In this document: positions 1-9,688 of the stretch, piece by piece
Position numbering within the stretch: the stretch's first letter is position 1
Layout of the letters: the number at the start of each line of letters is the position of its first letter
NCBI GenBank assembly: GCA_030949325.1
Contig: JAUZSQ010000098.1
Span: forward strand, 1 to 44,223
Reading direction: 5' to 3'
DNA: 44,223 bases
Origin: Sulfurovum sp.
Lineage (GTDB): Bacteria > Campylobacterota > Campylobacteria > Campylobacterales > Sulfurovaceae
Position numbers and translations under genes: made by a program
Notes under the pieces: generated by a model
Told to the model about the DNA's origin: nothing
The model's database searches: none
What the model saw: only the letters and a program-made list of their open reading frames with translations

Positions 1-59
1 TAAGTCTTAGTCGATGATGCAGACTTAATTAAGATAAAAATATTTTAAAAAGGCAACAG

Positions 60-340
60 ATGACTGGTACATTAAAAATAGATAATCCCGATTACAGAAG
101 CGAGACTTCAATTCTTCTGTGTTATAAAAGAACAAAAAGAGATAACACTCTGATGTAGCTGAGTCATTTTATCAATACCTGTTGTAAAAAAAGAGCCATT
201 AGAGTTCAAGAAAAAAAGTAATCCCGAAAAACATAGCCGAATCAGCAAAAGAGCATATAATCCTTTCTAAGATGTTGATACTCTTGCATCGCTCATTGTA
301 TATAGATATCTCGTTTTTTCTTTTGTCTTCGTAAACATAT
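60..340 (+). pseudogene. possible decayed antitoxin-like gene
   Basis: An ATG at 60 with AAGG about 7 bases upstream begins a peptide starting MTGTLKIDNPDY, which resembles the N-terminus of small antitoxins found beside RelE/ParE-like toxins in this phylum. The frame closes at 155. Pieces in other frames (a KKKSNPEKHSR stretch near 215-235 and DVDTLA near 270) would fit the C-terminal half of such a protein. No toxin partner is recognisable downstream. The resemblance is from memory of the family pattern only, so this is a weak call. Confidence 0.2.
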
Positions 341-1821
341 GCTACCAATGCAAGAAGAGAAAAACGATGAAATGCTTTGTTTAGATAGTTGTGGCCCTCA
401 TTGATTATATTAATGTTTGAAAAATAGAAATTTTAGAACATCGAAAATCCTCTCTCTTTAGTATAAACTCTATACTAGGAAATTGACCAAGAAATATTAT
501 CTTTATCTACAAATCTTCTTAACCGATATACTACTTCTCATGGTATGACCATTCTAGGCGACGCAACCATCGCTCTGACTCTATGTGTACAGAGATTTAT
601 GACACCCTTATGGACGATGCAATAAAAAGATTTTCGATTTTTAAGAAAATAGCATTACATGAATAATCCTATCCCTCTTAACCTTTAGCCCTCGCTCTTG
701 GCTGGCATGCTAGATGGAACAAAAGCTCTGTGGTCAATATGCGTATTATTGAGTCTAATGCCATCAAGTCATGCCAAAACATGCCTGGGCATTTAAGGCG
801 CTATGCTTTGTGGCAGAGCTTTCCCTCTGCTACAGCCTTGTCTTGATGGCTTGCTGTGCTTCTCTAGCCTTCATGTAAGCAGCAATAACAGCCCGGCTGA
901 GGAGTTTGGCAAGAGAGGTGCATACATTAGTGCTCCTGCGCGTAGAAGAAGAGATGATAACCCCGAATTGCGTCTATCTCCCATCATCTTGTCTTTAACC
1001 TCTCCTGCACACTTAAAAACGTTTTGCATCCAAAGCCAAAGCGATAAACCCTAAGCCATTCTTTGGGTTTGGCGTGTTAATCCTGAGTGGCCTCTGGTAT
1101 CTCCTACGCAGATGGCTAATCCTTTGTGGTTTGTATTCTAGGCTTGGTACGACATTGGCAAATATGGATGATATCTTACCAATGGAAGCTTGTGCAGGGT
1201 TTGCATTTTCATGCTTTATGTGAAGAGAGTGCGGCATGCCTTGTAGAAGCCGGTACCTTACACTTTGAAGAAAAATTCTGCGAAGCATCTTCCTCGTATG
1301 CAATGGATAAACCTCTGCAGTGTGGAGGTCATCATATCACACGGAAAGGCTATGATGTAGCAAAACTCATCCAACTCATCATCACATTCAAAGCCAAATA
1401 TGCTGTAGAAGTCTATCTCTGAACCAGGAGGTAGCCGTAGGATGTAAACGGTACTGTACTGAGTACCGTCTTAGATATAGTTGATAATGGTATGAAAATC
1501 TCGCTATCGCTTTTGGACACTTCAGCCGAAGCCCACATGCCTGATACTCCTTACTCGTGCCTTATCGTGCCAAAGTCCATGGTAGGCAGGGAAAGCAGGA
1601 CAAAAGGCTCACACCCACCACGTTTGGCAGGAAATACTTGTTTGGCAGGGGATATTATGTGGGAGTAGAGTTGTGATACCCCTCTCCTCACATTGGAGAT
1701 AAAATCCATCTTTGAAGACCAAATGCGTTACGGACTGGCACTATGGTCAAAGCCTCTGACCTTCAATGGGGTCAAGCTGTACCGGGCATATCGCGATAGA
1801 CAAAGACTAGATGGCAAAAAG

Positions 1822-2369
1822 TCAGAGGCAGGTACTTCTGGGAGTTTGGCCATGAAGACTTAAGCCATTGGGCTTCTCGTAAGCAGTGTTGCTTATCAAG
1901 CTAGATTTTCTTTCTTGTAGAATTTGCCGTTGCTGAACTCCAAAATATGTGCCTTGAAAAAGTGCCCTCATCTTCATTACTTGCAGCTTGTACTCCTTGA
2001 GTAAGCTCAGATTAATTTTTTTGGCAAAACGTGTTTCGATCTGTTTTGAGCTGCCGGTCGCTCGACTTGACTGTATATGGAAGGTCTTCGGAACCCAGTC
2101 CATTATTCGTAACAATCTTAGAGGTGATATTCATGTACACCGTATCAACTGCAGAATTCCTGGCACGCTCTGCGCCTTCTCCATGCATAAATACTATGGG
2201 CAATATGTACCAGTTTTTCTGCTTTTTCACATTCACACATCTCTCCATTAGAAGAAATCATCAATGTCAAAAGCTTAGCTCTGATATTCCATTGAAACTA
2301 CGATGATGGACAAGATATTCTTCTTCAAACATTTTTTTTGTCCTGCGTTTGAGACTTTTAAACATGGGC
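1822..2369 (-). pseudogene. broken minus-strand reading frames, function unknown
   Basis: On the minus strand an ATG at about 2369 opens a short basic peptide (MFKSLKRRTKK), followed by two further overlapping frames (2248-2012 and 2115-1822) that could be one protein interrupted by at least two frameshifts. I recognise no domain. The lysine-rich, helix-like composition is compatible with a real but damaged protein; it could equally be chance open frames. Confidence 0.2.
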
Positions 2370-2404
2370 TATTCCTTTAGGCATTAACATACTTTTAACA
2401 AAAG

Positions 2405-2410
2405 TATACT
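2405..2410 (+). promoter_or_regulatory. -10 element upstream of the TauE/SafE-like gene
   Basis: TATACT lies 35 bases before the ATG at 2446, in an A/T-rich stretch. A weak AGGAT at about 2433 may serve as ribosome binding site. It is the only promoter-like site near the start of this gene. Confidence 0.4.
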
Positions 2411-2445
2411 ATAGTTTTACAAATGAATCACTAGGATAGTACGCT

Positions 2446-3271
2446 ATGGGAAATATTGACTTAATCATCATCTTGACAACGGCTTTTTTGGGTTCGGTAG
2501 GGACATTGTGGCTAGGGATGTGTGGCGGGATTTGCTTAGTCGCCTATACTTCCAACAAGATTGACCCCAAATCTTCGTATCTACGTCAGACAGCTGCACA
2601 CTTGGCATACAACTTTGGACGTGTCACTACCTACGCTATACTCGGTGCTATCTTGGGATATGTCGGACATATCTTGGCATTTAGCCCCACTACCAAAGGG
2701 ATACTTTTTTTGATTACAGGAAGTCTTGATGATACTCGCAGGTCTAAGTCTTGTGGGTAATATCAAGTTCCTAAACTCTGCACAATGGTCAGGTATCACA
2801 AACATAAAGCAAGAAGGAAAGATCAAAAGAGCTTCCAAACGCAGCGCTATCCGTGCCAAATCCTACAAAAGTTTTTATTTCTTAGGTATGCTCAATGGGA
2901 TGATTCCTTGTGGCTTGGTCATATTCTTTTGCTATCTTTGCTGCGAGTACGGCTACGCCTTTGGGTGGGGCTTTGGTCATGGCTACTTTTGGCTTGGCTA
3001 CGATTCCTGCACTGTTTTTCTTGGGCTTTATTACCAAATTTTTGCAAAGAGGTTCAGTGCGACAAACCATGATGAAAAACTAGCGCCTGCGTTGCTTGTC
3101 ATCATCGTCTATGGAGTGTTTACCCTCATCAAGGCTTACGAGTTTATCTCCGAACCCCAGAAGATGGCTGCGATGTTAGACAAAATGCACAGTGAAGGTA
3201 TAGAGGAAGACAATGCGACCCTCACAGGGAAATTTAATGGCATGAAATGTGCCGTTGGTAAATGTGGATAG
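2446..3271 (+). CDS. sulfite exporter TauE/SafE (UreH-like) membrane protein, multiply frameshifted
   Basis: This is a polytopic inner-membrane protein of the TauE/SafE, UreH-like group often found near cytochrome oxidase assembly or metal-handling genes. Typical members begin with a GHCxGMCGG motif and have a later MLNGMIPCG motif. The second motif is directly visible (YFLGMLNGMIPCGLV near 2875-2925). The first is hidden: read in frame it gives GTLWLGMCGG, but dropping one G at about 2500 and restoring one base at about 2513 gives GHCGLGMCGG. Further frame changes lie near 2730, 2935 (extra T) and 3077 (missing A); between the last two the protein continues in another frame as AIFAASTATPLGGALVMA. 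The full span would encode about 274 residues, normal for the family. Whether it exports sulfite or acts in copper or haem biogenesis cannot be told here. Confidence 0.75.
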
Positions 3272-3284
3272 GCGTATTTTTGGC

Positions 3285-3290
3285 TATAAT
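3285..3290 (+). promoter_or_regulatory. -10 element immediately before truD
   Basis: TGGCTATAAT places an extended -10 box only 6 bases before the truD ATG at 3297. Transcription starting the usual 6-7 bases downstream would begin at or next to the start codon, predicting a leaderless or near-leaderless mRNA. No Shine-Dalgarno-like purine run lies before the ATG. Confidence 0.5.
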
Positions 3291-3296
3291 ACTTCC

Positions 3297-4389
3297 ATGA
3301 ATTTTATAAAACATTATGCCTATACACATAGCCCTTTAGCCTTTGATTTCAAACAAACAGTAGAACGTTTTTTTGTAGAAGAGATACCCCTTTACCGTTT
3401 TACAGGCAAAGGTAATTATCTTATTTTGAAAATAGCTAAAAATGATATGAGTACATGGAAACTCATTAGCGTTCTTGCCAAGGCTACAGGTTTGGCAGAA
3501 CGAGATATAGGCTATGCAGGACTCAAAGACAAAAATGCGACTACGATACAATATATATCCCTACCCAAACAAGTAGAAAAAGACCTCAACCAAAACCTCA
3601 GTACCCCTCGTATAGAAATACTCGAACGTAGCTACCATAAGTCACCTATCAAAATTGGACATCTCAAAGGAAACCGTTTTTCTATCATACTAGAAGATAT
3701 CAGTCCACAAGATGCCACATTCTTTCATACCACAGCAGTCAAAATGCAAAAAGAAGGTATCCCCAATTATTATGGATACCAACGTTTTGGAGAAGACAGT
3801 CGCTCTTATCTACAAGGCAAAGAGATAGCCCATAGTGGCAAGAGACTCAAAGGAAGCAAAGAAAAGCTCTTGGTCTCTGCCTACCAAAGCTACCTCTACA
3901 ACCAATGGTTATCAGAACGTGTCAAGACTCTCCTGCATTATCACTACCCACGCCCCTGACCTTGCGTCTCAAAAGCTTGACTATCCTCTTGATTTGGTCA
4001 AAGCCCTTGCCAAACAAACACCCTTTTTTAAACTCTTTTTAGGTGATGTTATTATGCCTTATCCTCATGGTAAATTAGACTATGTCAAAGATATGCTCTA
4101 TGCTTCACAAACCTTTACACAAAAGAAAATAAGTCCTACAGGATTGCTTTGTGGCGCTACAATAGAACGTGCCTTAAGTGATGCCTATTATCTTGAAGAA
4201 CCTTATGATGATAGTGAACTCGCCAGTCTTAGAGGAGACAGACGCTTTGCATGGATATGGCCTGAAGAAATAATGACACAATATAATGCCAATAAGCAAC
4301 AGCTACAAGTAGGATTTTATCTCCCCAAAGGCTCGTATGCCACGACATTTTTAGAAGAGATAGGAAAGTTTTCGTTGAAAGAGAAGTAA
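3297..4389 (+). CDS. truD: tRNA pseudouridine synthase D (TruD), one frameshift
   Basis: TruD converts uridine 13 of some tRNAs to pseudouridine. The N-terminal half reads cleanly: DFxVEEIPLY-like entry, then GLAERDIGYAGLKDKNATT, which is the TruD signature with the catalytic Asp in GLKDK, then IGHLKGNRF and the NYYGYQRFGED motif. The frame breaks near 3925 after NQWLSERVK and resumes as LSCIITTHAPDLASQK to the stop at 4389. The combined length of about 363 residues suits the short epsilonproteobacterial form. The ATG at 3297 is chosen because homology starts there and a promoter box sits just before it. The gene is convergent with the RhlE gene with only 2 bases between the stop codons. Confidence 0.9.
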
Positions 4390-4391
4390 CA

Positions 4392-5741
4392 TTATCTTTT
4401 ATAATTTCTCTTCTTTTCTTCCTTGGGCTTAGAGGCATCATAGATTTTGAAGCCATCTCTTTTGGTGGTTTTACGCTTTTTAGTTTTAGAAAAGGTGGTA
4501 GATTTCTGCTTTTTATGCCCAAATGCCCCTTCTGCCTTTTTGGGAGCTTTGGGCTGTTTTCTTGCACCTTTTTGTACGACGATAACTTTGGGAGCATAGC
4601 CTTCCAAATGCTCTTTTGGCAATACTTTTCCTATAAGCTTTTCTACATCTTTAAGTGCTACCATTTCTAGCTCAGAAATAAGCGTAATTGCCAAGCCTTG
4701 CTTACCTGCCCACCCGTTCGTCCGATACGGTGAATAAAATCTCCTGTGACATGAGGGATATCATAATTAATTACCACTTCCAAAGAAGGAATATCCAAGC
4801 CCCGTGCTGCTATATCAGTAGCCACGAGGACACGAATCTTGGTATTTTTGAAGCCCTCTAAAGCACGGGTTCTATCTCCTGCACTTTTGCCTCCATGAAT
4901 GACAGCTGTTTTAAGTCCCGAAAGATTCAAATACTTCCCTACCTCATCTGCCACTTCTTTTTTACGAGCAAAGACCAATACTTGTTGGTAGTTTCGTGAA
5001 CCTATCAGATAAGAAAAGAAGTTCAGATTTTTGCTCTTTGGTCACAGGATACACGATTTGTTCTACCATACGCGCAGACGTACCCATGCTATCTACTTCT
5101 ATGAGTTTGGGTTTGGTCAATATCTCTTGCCCCAAGCGTTTGACCGAAGCATTGAGTGTAGCAGAGACGAGTACGGTTTGTTTACGCAAAGGTAAATGCC
5201 CTATAATTTTGCTCACATCATGGACAAATCCCATATCTAAGATAGTATCAGCCTCATCAAGTACCAAATAATCGACCCCTTCTAGGTTGATATTCTTTTG
5301 ATAAATATGTTCAAGTAAACGCCCTGAAGTAGCCACAATAATATCCACACCTAGTTTGAGACGATTCGCTTGAGAGGTGAGATTTGCTCCTCCATACAGT
5401 ACCGTACTTTTGAGTGGCAAATACTTACCATAGGCTTGTACCGAAGCTTCTACTTGTTTGGCCAGTTCTCTTGTAGGTACCAAGATCACTGCTTTAGGAT
5501 AATGCTTACCTGCGACAAAAGAACGCATAAGCTCTTGCAAAATAGGCAAGGTAAATCCTGCGGTCTTTCCCGTACCTGTTTGAGCTCCTGCCATAATATC
5601 ACTGCGTGTAAACATCGCAGGAATCAACGCTTTTTGTATCGCTGTAGCAGACTCATAGTGCTTGTCTTTAAGCGCATGAAGTATCTCAGGGGATAACCCT
5701 AGCGTTGCTAAGGACACGGTATGTTCTGGTTTTGTAGGCAT
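4392..5741 (-). CDS. rhlE: DEAD-box ATP-dependent RNA helicase, RhlE type, two frameshifts
   Basis: This is a cytoplasmic RNA helicase of the RhlE/RhlB group, acting in RNA decay or ribosome maturation. Motifs are visible in order: [10 protein letters not shown] (Walker A), PTRELA, VLDEAD, SATL, then [10 protein letters not shown] and HRIGRTG of the second RecA domain, and a lysine-rich tail ending near 4392. The frame breaks twice: near 5015, where one extra T in CTTCTTTTC separates the two RecA domains, and near 4708 just after HRIGRTG, where a base is missing. Repaired, the protein is about 449 residues. It is the second DEAD-box gene here; the other (15044-16426) is longer and intact. Confidence 0.88.
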
Positions 5742-5760
5742 AATAGGACTCTTTAGTTAA

Positions 5761-5786
5761 TATAAGATAAGATAAGATGAATTATA
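5761..5786 (-). promoter_or_regulatory. promoter and short tandem repeat upstream of rhlE
   Basis: On the minus strand TATAAT (5786-5781) precedes the rhlE start at 5741. Between the box and the gene the plus strand reads ATAAGATAAGATAAGATG, about three copies of the pentamer AAGAT. Copy-number change here would alter leader spacing rather than reading frame. Confidence 0.45.
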
Positions 5787-5885
5787 CAAAAAAAGCGTTA
5801 AGTTATATTGAAACATCTTAAGTAAACTTTTGATATGCTACCTTTTTACGAGAATTTCTCAAATTTCCCCTTAGGAGTAGCATAC

Positions 5886-6569
5886 ATGTCTTCACGAACC
5901 ATATATACCATGAAAAAAGATACATCACGAGGTAAGATTATACTCTTTGACCTAGATGGTACACTCATAGACTCTACAGAAGCCATATTAGAGAGTTTTG
6001 AAAAAGCCTACGAAGCCTTTGATGTCCCCCTCCCTAGCCACGAAGCCATTACCTCACTCATAGGACTGCCTCTTGATGCTATGTTTGTCAAGCTTGGTGT
6101 CTCACCCTCTGAAGCTATAGCGTATGTAGATGCGTACAAAGCACACTACCGAACCATACATACACAAAAAACCCAACTCCTCCCCCAAGCCAAAGAAGCC
6201 TTAGAACGTGCCTATGCTTGTGCAAGGATTGGTATTGTGACGACTAAGACCAGTGAATATTCACGCATCTTACTTGAACATTTTGATTTGATGCAATATA
6301 TAGATGTACTTATAGGTAGAGAAGATGTAGAACATCCCAAGCCACATCCTGAGCCTGTATATAAAGCCCTAGACAAACTACAGTATCGCTTTGGAACGGT
6401 GACGTATTTTGTAGGGGATACTTTGGCTGATATGGTAGCAGCAGAAGAAGCTGATATTGCAAGTATCGCTGTACTTTGTGGATACATGAATGAAGAGCAA
6501 CTCGCCCCTCACGCAGATTTTGTCGCTAGTAATGCATTTGAAGCTGTCAAGATTATTGAAAAGGTTTAA
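5886..6569 (+). CDS. HAD-family hydrolase, phosphoglycolate phosphatase-like
   Basis: This is a soluble haloacid-dehalogenase-type phosphatase of about 227 residues. Motif I is FDLDGTLIDS near residue 19, motif II is the TTKTS stretch, the motif III lysine is in HPKPHPEP, and motif IV is YFVGDTLADM with its acidic pair. This order with a helical cap inserted after motif I fits the Gph/PpaX subgroup, which dephosphorylates small metabolites such as 2-phosphoglycolate; the substrate is not fixed by sequence. The start at 5886 is preferred over upstream alternatives because AGGAG ends 8 bases before it. An IS66 element begins 10 bases after the stop codon. Confidence 0.85.
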   Translation: MSSRTIYTMKKDTSRGKIILFDLDGTLIDSTEAILESFEKAYEAFDVPLPSHEAITSLIGLPLDAMFVKLGVSPSEAIAYVDAYKAHYRTIHTQKTQLLPQAKEALERAYACARIGIVTTKTSEYSRILLEHFDLMQYIDVLIGREDVEHPKPHPEPVYKALDKLQYRFGTVTYFVGDTLADMVAAEEADIASIAVLCGYMNEEQLAPHADFVASNAFEAVKIIEKV

Positions 6570-6570
6570 T

Positions 6571-6578
6571 CCTTTCAC
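6571..6578. repeat. left copy of IS66 target-site duplication
   Basis: CCTTTCAC directly precedes the left end of the element. The same 8-mer occurs at 8313-8320, where its first C is also the last base of the right terminal repeat. IS66-family elements usually duplicate 8 bases, so one C may have been lost from a CCC run at the right junction. Confidence 0.75.
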
Positions 6579-8313
6579 GTAACCCCTAAATAACCCCACC
6601 AACCCAATATTAAGCAAACTACTACATAGTTAAAAGCAGTAAAAACATCACATAAAAAGTGATTTACTAACCAAGTATAGTAGTAGTTTTAGCTATCATA
6701 CCACTCATGAAAATAGAACTTATTAATATAGAAAAATTGCAAGAAACCATATATAAATCAAGCATCCAAGAGACATAGTAGTCAAGAAAAAGAATACAAA
6801 CCCAACAAATTGAAATAAATTACCTAAAGAAAAGATAGATTACCTCATACGCCAACAATTTACCTCCAAAAGTGAAAAACTTAAACCCCAATCCAACCAA
6901 GTCTGTTCGAAGATACTAAAGAGAGACAATTCGAAGTAATAGAAGATGAAGAGATTGAAAGCAACATTTCAAACGAAAGAGAAGGTGGAAGAACTTCACC
7001 ACCTAAAGGAGTTACCAAGAGTAGAGTAGAACACGATATAGGTGATGAAGAGAAGTGTGTAGTAGTGTGGTGACACAATGCATGAGAGTAAAGAGATAAT
7101 ATCAGAACAATACGATGATAATGTACCTGCAAAGTTCCAAGTCATAGAAAATGTTCAGGTTCATCTATGGCTGTAGATGTGGAGAAAACCACAGCGACCA
7201 CAGCATTAGCACCCATTCATACTCCCAAAGACACAAGTAACTGCTTCATTCTTAGCAACTATTGCCGTGCAGAAAATTTGAAGATGCATTGCCACTGTAT
7301 AGACAAGCCAAAATATTTATAAAAATAGATTTGGGGTTCCATTCAGTGATACTACACTCTCAATTGGATGATAAAAGCTTCTGAGAAACTCAAACCTTTT
7401 AAGCAGAGACTTAAGAGAGGACTCTCTAGAGAATGAATATATACAAGCAGATGAGACTACACTACAAGTGGTGAATGCACACAAAAGCAAAGCAACGAAG
7501 AAATCCTATATATGGCTAGGTGTAGGAATGGATAAATATAAAGTAGTCTATATGCACTATGCCAATAATAGGAGTGCAGTAGTAGCCTCTGAACTCTTTA
7601 AAGGTTTTAATGGCTATCTCCAAACAGATGGATATGCTGGATATAATGCTACAGTCCAAACAAATGATATGACACATTTAGCGTGTTGGGCTCACGCGAG
7701 GAGAAAGTTTGCAGATATAGTCAAATCAGGAGTCAGTGACCTAGAAAGTAAGCGTTATGCACAAGAAGCCATAATACTTATACAAAAACTCTATAAAATA
7801 GAAAGAGAAATCAAAAGATGACCCTCCTGAACAAAAAAGCTACTTATCAGAAAAGAGAAATCTCAAGCTATCATCAACACCATATAGAGAATGGATTAAC
7901 ACAAAGTTCTATAAAGCACAAAGAACTTGCTGGGGCTATTGCTAAAGCATTTGTGTATCTTAATAATCAATTTGCTAAGCTAAAAGTCTATCTCACCGAT
8001 GGCAGACTCAATATAGATAACAATGGAGCAGAAAACCATATAAGACCTATGGTACTAGGTAGGAAGAATTGGTTAGTTTGCTACTAATCTGTTAAAGGTG
8101 CTGAGGCTATCGCTACTTGGTATACTATTATTGAGACTGCAAAGGCGAGATGGATTGGAACCATATCACTATTTGAAGTATCTTATGACTGAGTTTCCCT
8201 TATTACCAAAGGGATGGTAGAGATATTGAAGCGTTGTTACCTTGGAATGTAAGTGATGATGGGGTAGTCAGGGTTACTTAGATGTTGGTTGGTGGGGTTA
8301 TTGAGGGGGTTAC
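6579..8313 (+). mobile_element. IS66-family insertion sequence, single-ORF type, degraded
   Basis: The left end GTAACCCCTAAATAACCCC (6579 on) matches the reverse complement of the right end, GTAACCCCCTCAATAACCCC (from 8313 inward), and both continue into ACCAACC, giving imperfect terminal inverted repeats of about 28 bases. At about 1735 bp with only a tnpC-type transposase, and no tnpA or tnpB, it fits the short ISBst12-like subgroup. The flanks carry the direct repeat CCTTTCAC. The element sits between the convergent HAD and CNNM genes and overlaps the stop codon of the latter. Confidence 0.85.
6707..8281 (+). pseudogene. tnpC: IS66-family transposase (TnpC), inactivated
   Basis: The start MKIELINIEKLQ at 6707 is followed by many breaks, but family landmarks remain in changing frames: YLIRQQFTSKSEKL near 6845, ADETTLQV near 7450, LQTDGYAGYN and CWAHARRKF (7620-7710, DDE catalytic region), and GRLNIDNNGAENHIRPM (8000-8050, the region of the last catalytic acid). 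The C-terminal part runs on in another frame as VKGAEAIATWYTIIE to LPWNVSDDG and a TAG at 8279-8281. The N-terminal half (6770-7440) is far more broken than housekeeping genes in this window, so this copy is probably truly dead and not just misread. Confidence 0.85.
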
Positions 8314-9356
8314 CTTTCACTATGCTTATCTCGTCTTCGTTGTAGCTTCATCTTTTGCTTGGCAACTTCTCTCATATCTTCATCGGAATCACTCTCATCC
8401 ATGATTTCTACACCCAAGATAGTCTCGACACAATCTTCTAAAGTAACAATCCCTTCTGTTTGGTCATAGCTATCAAAAACCAAAAACATGTGTTCTTTTT
8501 TCTTGATAAAGAGATTGAGTGCTTTGGAGACAGGAAGGTTCTCTGATATTTTAAAAATATCTTTTTGTACACTACTTAACACCACGCTATCATCTTTGAG
8601 TGCTTGTTGAAATATTTTCTTGGTCATCACCATACCTGTCACATTTTCAATGGTCATATTATACACAGGAATACGAGAAAATTTGAAAATATCTTTTTCA
8701 TTGGCAATAATATCTTGAATCGTACGTGAGCCATCTATCGCAAATACCACCGTACGAGGTGTTAAAATTTCTTTAATTTTGATTTGGTCTAAGAGCAAGA
8801 TATTTTCAATCACATCAGATTCTTGTTCTCCTAATACTCCTTCACCCTCAGAGATAAGGGTACTTTCTAATAACTCTGCTTTGGAAAAGCCCTTCATATC
8901 TTTGCCTGAGGTAATACGATTGGTCACAAAAAGTGTCAATAAAATAATAGGATACGTCAACCAAATAAAGAAGCGTATAATATACCCTGCCGTTGGAGCC
9001 AAGGTTTTCCAATGTATCGTACCTATCGTTTTGGGAATAATCTCAGAAAAAAACAAAATAGCAAAGGTCAACACAGCAGAGACATAAAAAACTGCATCAC
9101 TCCCATATAGACTCTTTGCCTGTGCACCCACAGCAGCAGCACCTAAGGTATTGGCTATAGTATTGAGTATCAAGATAGAAGCTAGAGATTTGTTGATATG
9201 CTCTTTATGCTCACGCAGTAATGCCCCTGCTTTGGGACGCTGTCTTTCGAGTATAGAGATGTAGGGCATATTGATAGAGAGTAATACGGATTCTAAAATA
9301 GAGCAGAGAAACGAGATGGACACTGCCCCAAAAAAATAGAGTAATAAGAGTTCCAT
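8310..9356 (-). CDS. CNNM/DUF21 membrane protein with CBS domains (HlyC/CorC-like)
   Basis: An integral membrane protein of 348 residues. Residues 1-165 form the DUF21/CNNM transmembrane domain with four hydrophobic segments and the FSEIIPKTIG motif; about 195-315 carry a pair of CBS domains (LTPRTVVFAIDG, then EGIVTLEDCVETILG), which bind adenosyl nucleotides. Family members are linked to Mg2+/Co2+ or Na+ efflux. The usual C-terminal CorC/HlyC domain is absent. The TAA stop (8312-8310) lies inside the right terminal repeat of the IS66 element. An mgtE remnant lies just upstream, which fits a magnesium context. Confidence 0.85.
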   Translation of the reverse strand: MELLLLYFFGAVSISFLCSILESVLLSINMPYISILERQRPKAGALLREHKEHINKSLASILILNTIANTLGAAAVGAQAKSLYGSDAVFYVSAVLTFAILFFSEIIPKTIGTIHWKTLAPTAGYIIRFFIWLTYPIILLTLFVTNRITSGKDMKGFSKAELLESTLISEGEGVLGEQESDVIENILLLDQIKIKEILTPRTVVFAIDGSRTIQDIIANEKDIFKFSRIPVYNMTIENVTGMVMTKKIFQQALKDDSVVLSSVQKDIFKISENLPVSKALNLFIKKKEHMFLVFDSYDQTEGIVTLEDCVETILGVEIMDESDSDEDMREVAKQKMKLQRRRDKHSER

Positions 9357-9372
9357 ATAGTGTATATATTCC

Positions 9373-9655
9373 TTAGAGTAAAATAATGGTCGCTAAACCT
9401 AAAAATGAGAAAAATCCCACAATATCTGTGACGGTTGTACGTACAAGAGAGATAGCCATTACTATACCCAACATACCTTTATCAAAGCATATAGACGTAA
9501 TAATCACCTCTTTTTTTATCGTTCTAAAGGCATCATGTTTCACGATATCTCCAAGGACTAATGGACGAACGACAACAGTAGTGATTGTGTCCCTGTATTG
9601 CCACCCACAGATGCTACAATAGGCATCAAACTAGAGTAATCATATAAGGAAATAA
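9373..9655 (-). pseudogene. mgtE: 3' remnant of magnesium transporter gene mgtE
   Basis: The minus strand from about 9650 to the TAA at 9375-9373 encodes the last part of an MgtE-type transporter: LMPIVASVGGNTGTQS matches the conserved GGNxGTQ motif of the Mg2+ pore domain, followed in the next frame by VVVRPLVLGDI and two hydrophobic segments ending LGLATIILL. One frame change lies near 9570. The N-terminal cytoplasmic and CBS domains and the first pore helices are missing; the DUF2892 gene follows upstream after about 35 bases. It is therefore a deletion remnant and not merely a misread gene. Confidence 0.75.
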
Positions 9656-9688
9656 GGATTCCCCTCCAAAAAGGAAGGTCAAGAGAAA

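Larger units (their letters stand above)
1..2445. other. gene-poor left end with no supported gene
   Basis: This stretch has no open frame with recognisable protein character; frames on both strands break every 50-100 codons. Short pieces look protein-like but I could not assign them: a plus-strand piece at about 1126-1422, one at about 1690-1855, and a minus-strand series from about 2365 down to 1822. It may be decayed accessory DNA, or a real region with even more indels than the rest of the window. Other than the two weak candidates listed separately I see no RNA gene, insertion-sequence end or repeat here. Confidence 0.5.

Noticed and set aside
803-1422. Two plus-strand open frames as hypothetical genes
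   Set aside because: No ribosome binding site, no recognisable motif, and low coding character; kept only as part of the unexplained left end.
1540-1670. Weak resemblance to an IS200-type transposase (a GRGYYVG-like stretch)
   Set aside because: The match is limited to a few residues, the HUH motif is not visible and no IS ends were found.
9386-9622. Plus-strand open frame of 78 codons
   Set aside because: It is the complement of the mgtE remnant, which has clear family motifs on the minus strand.
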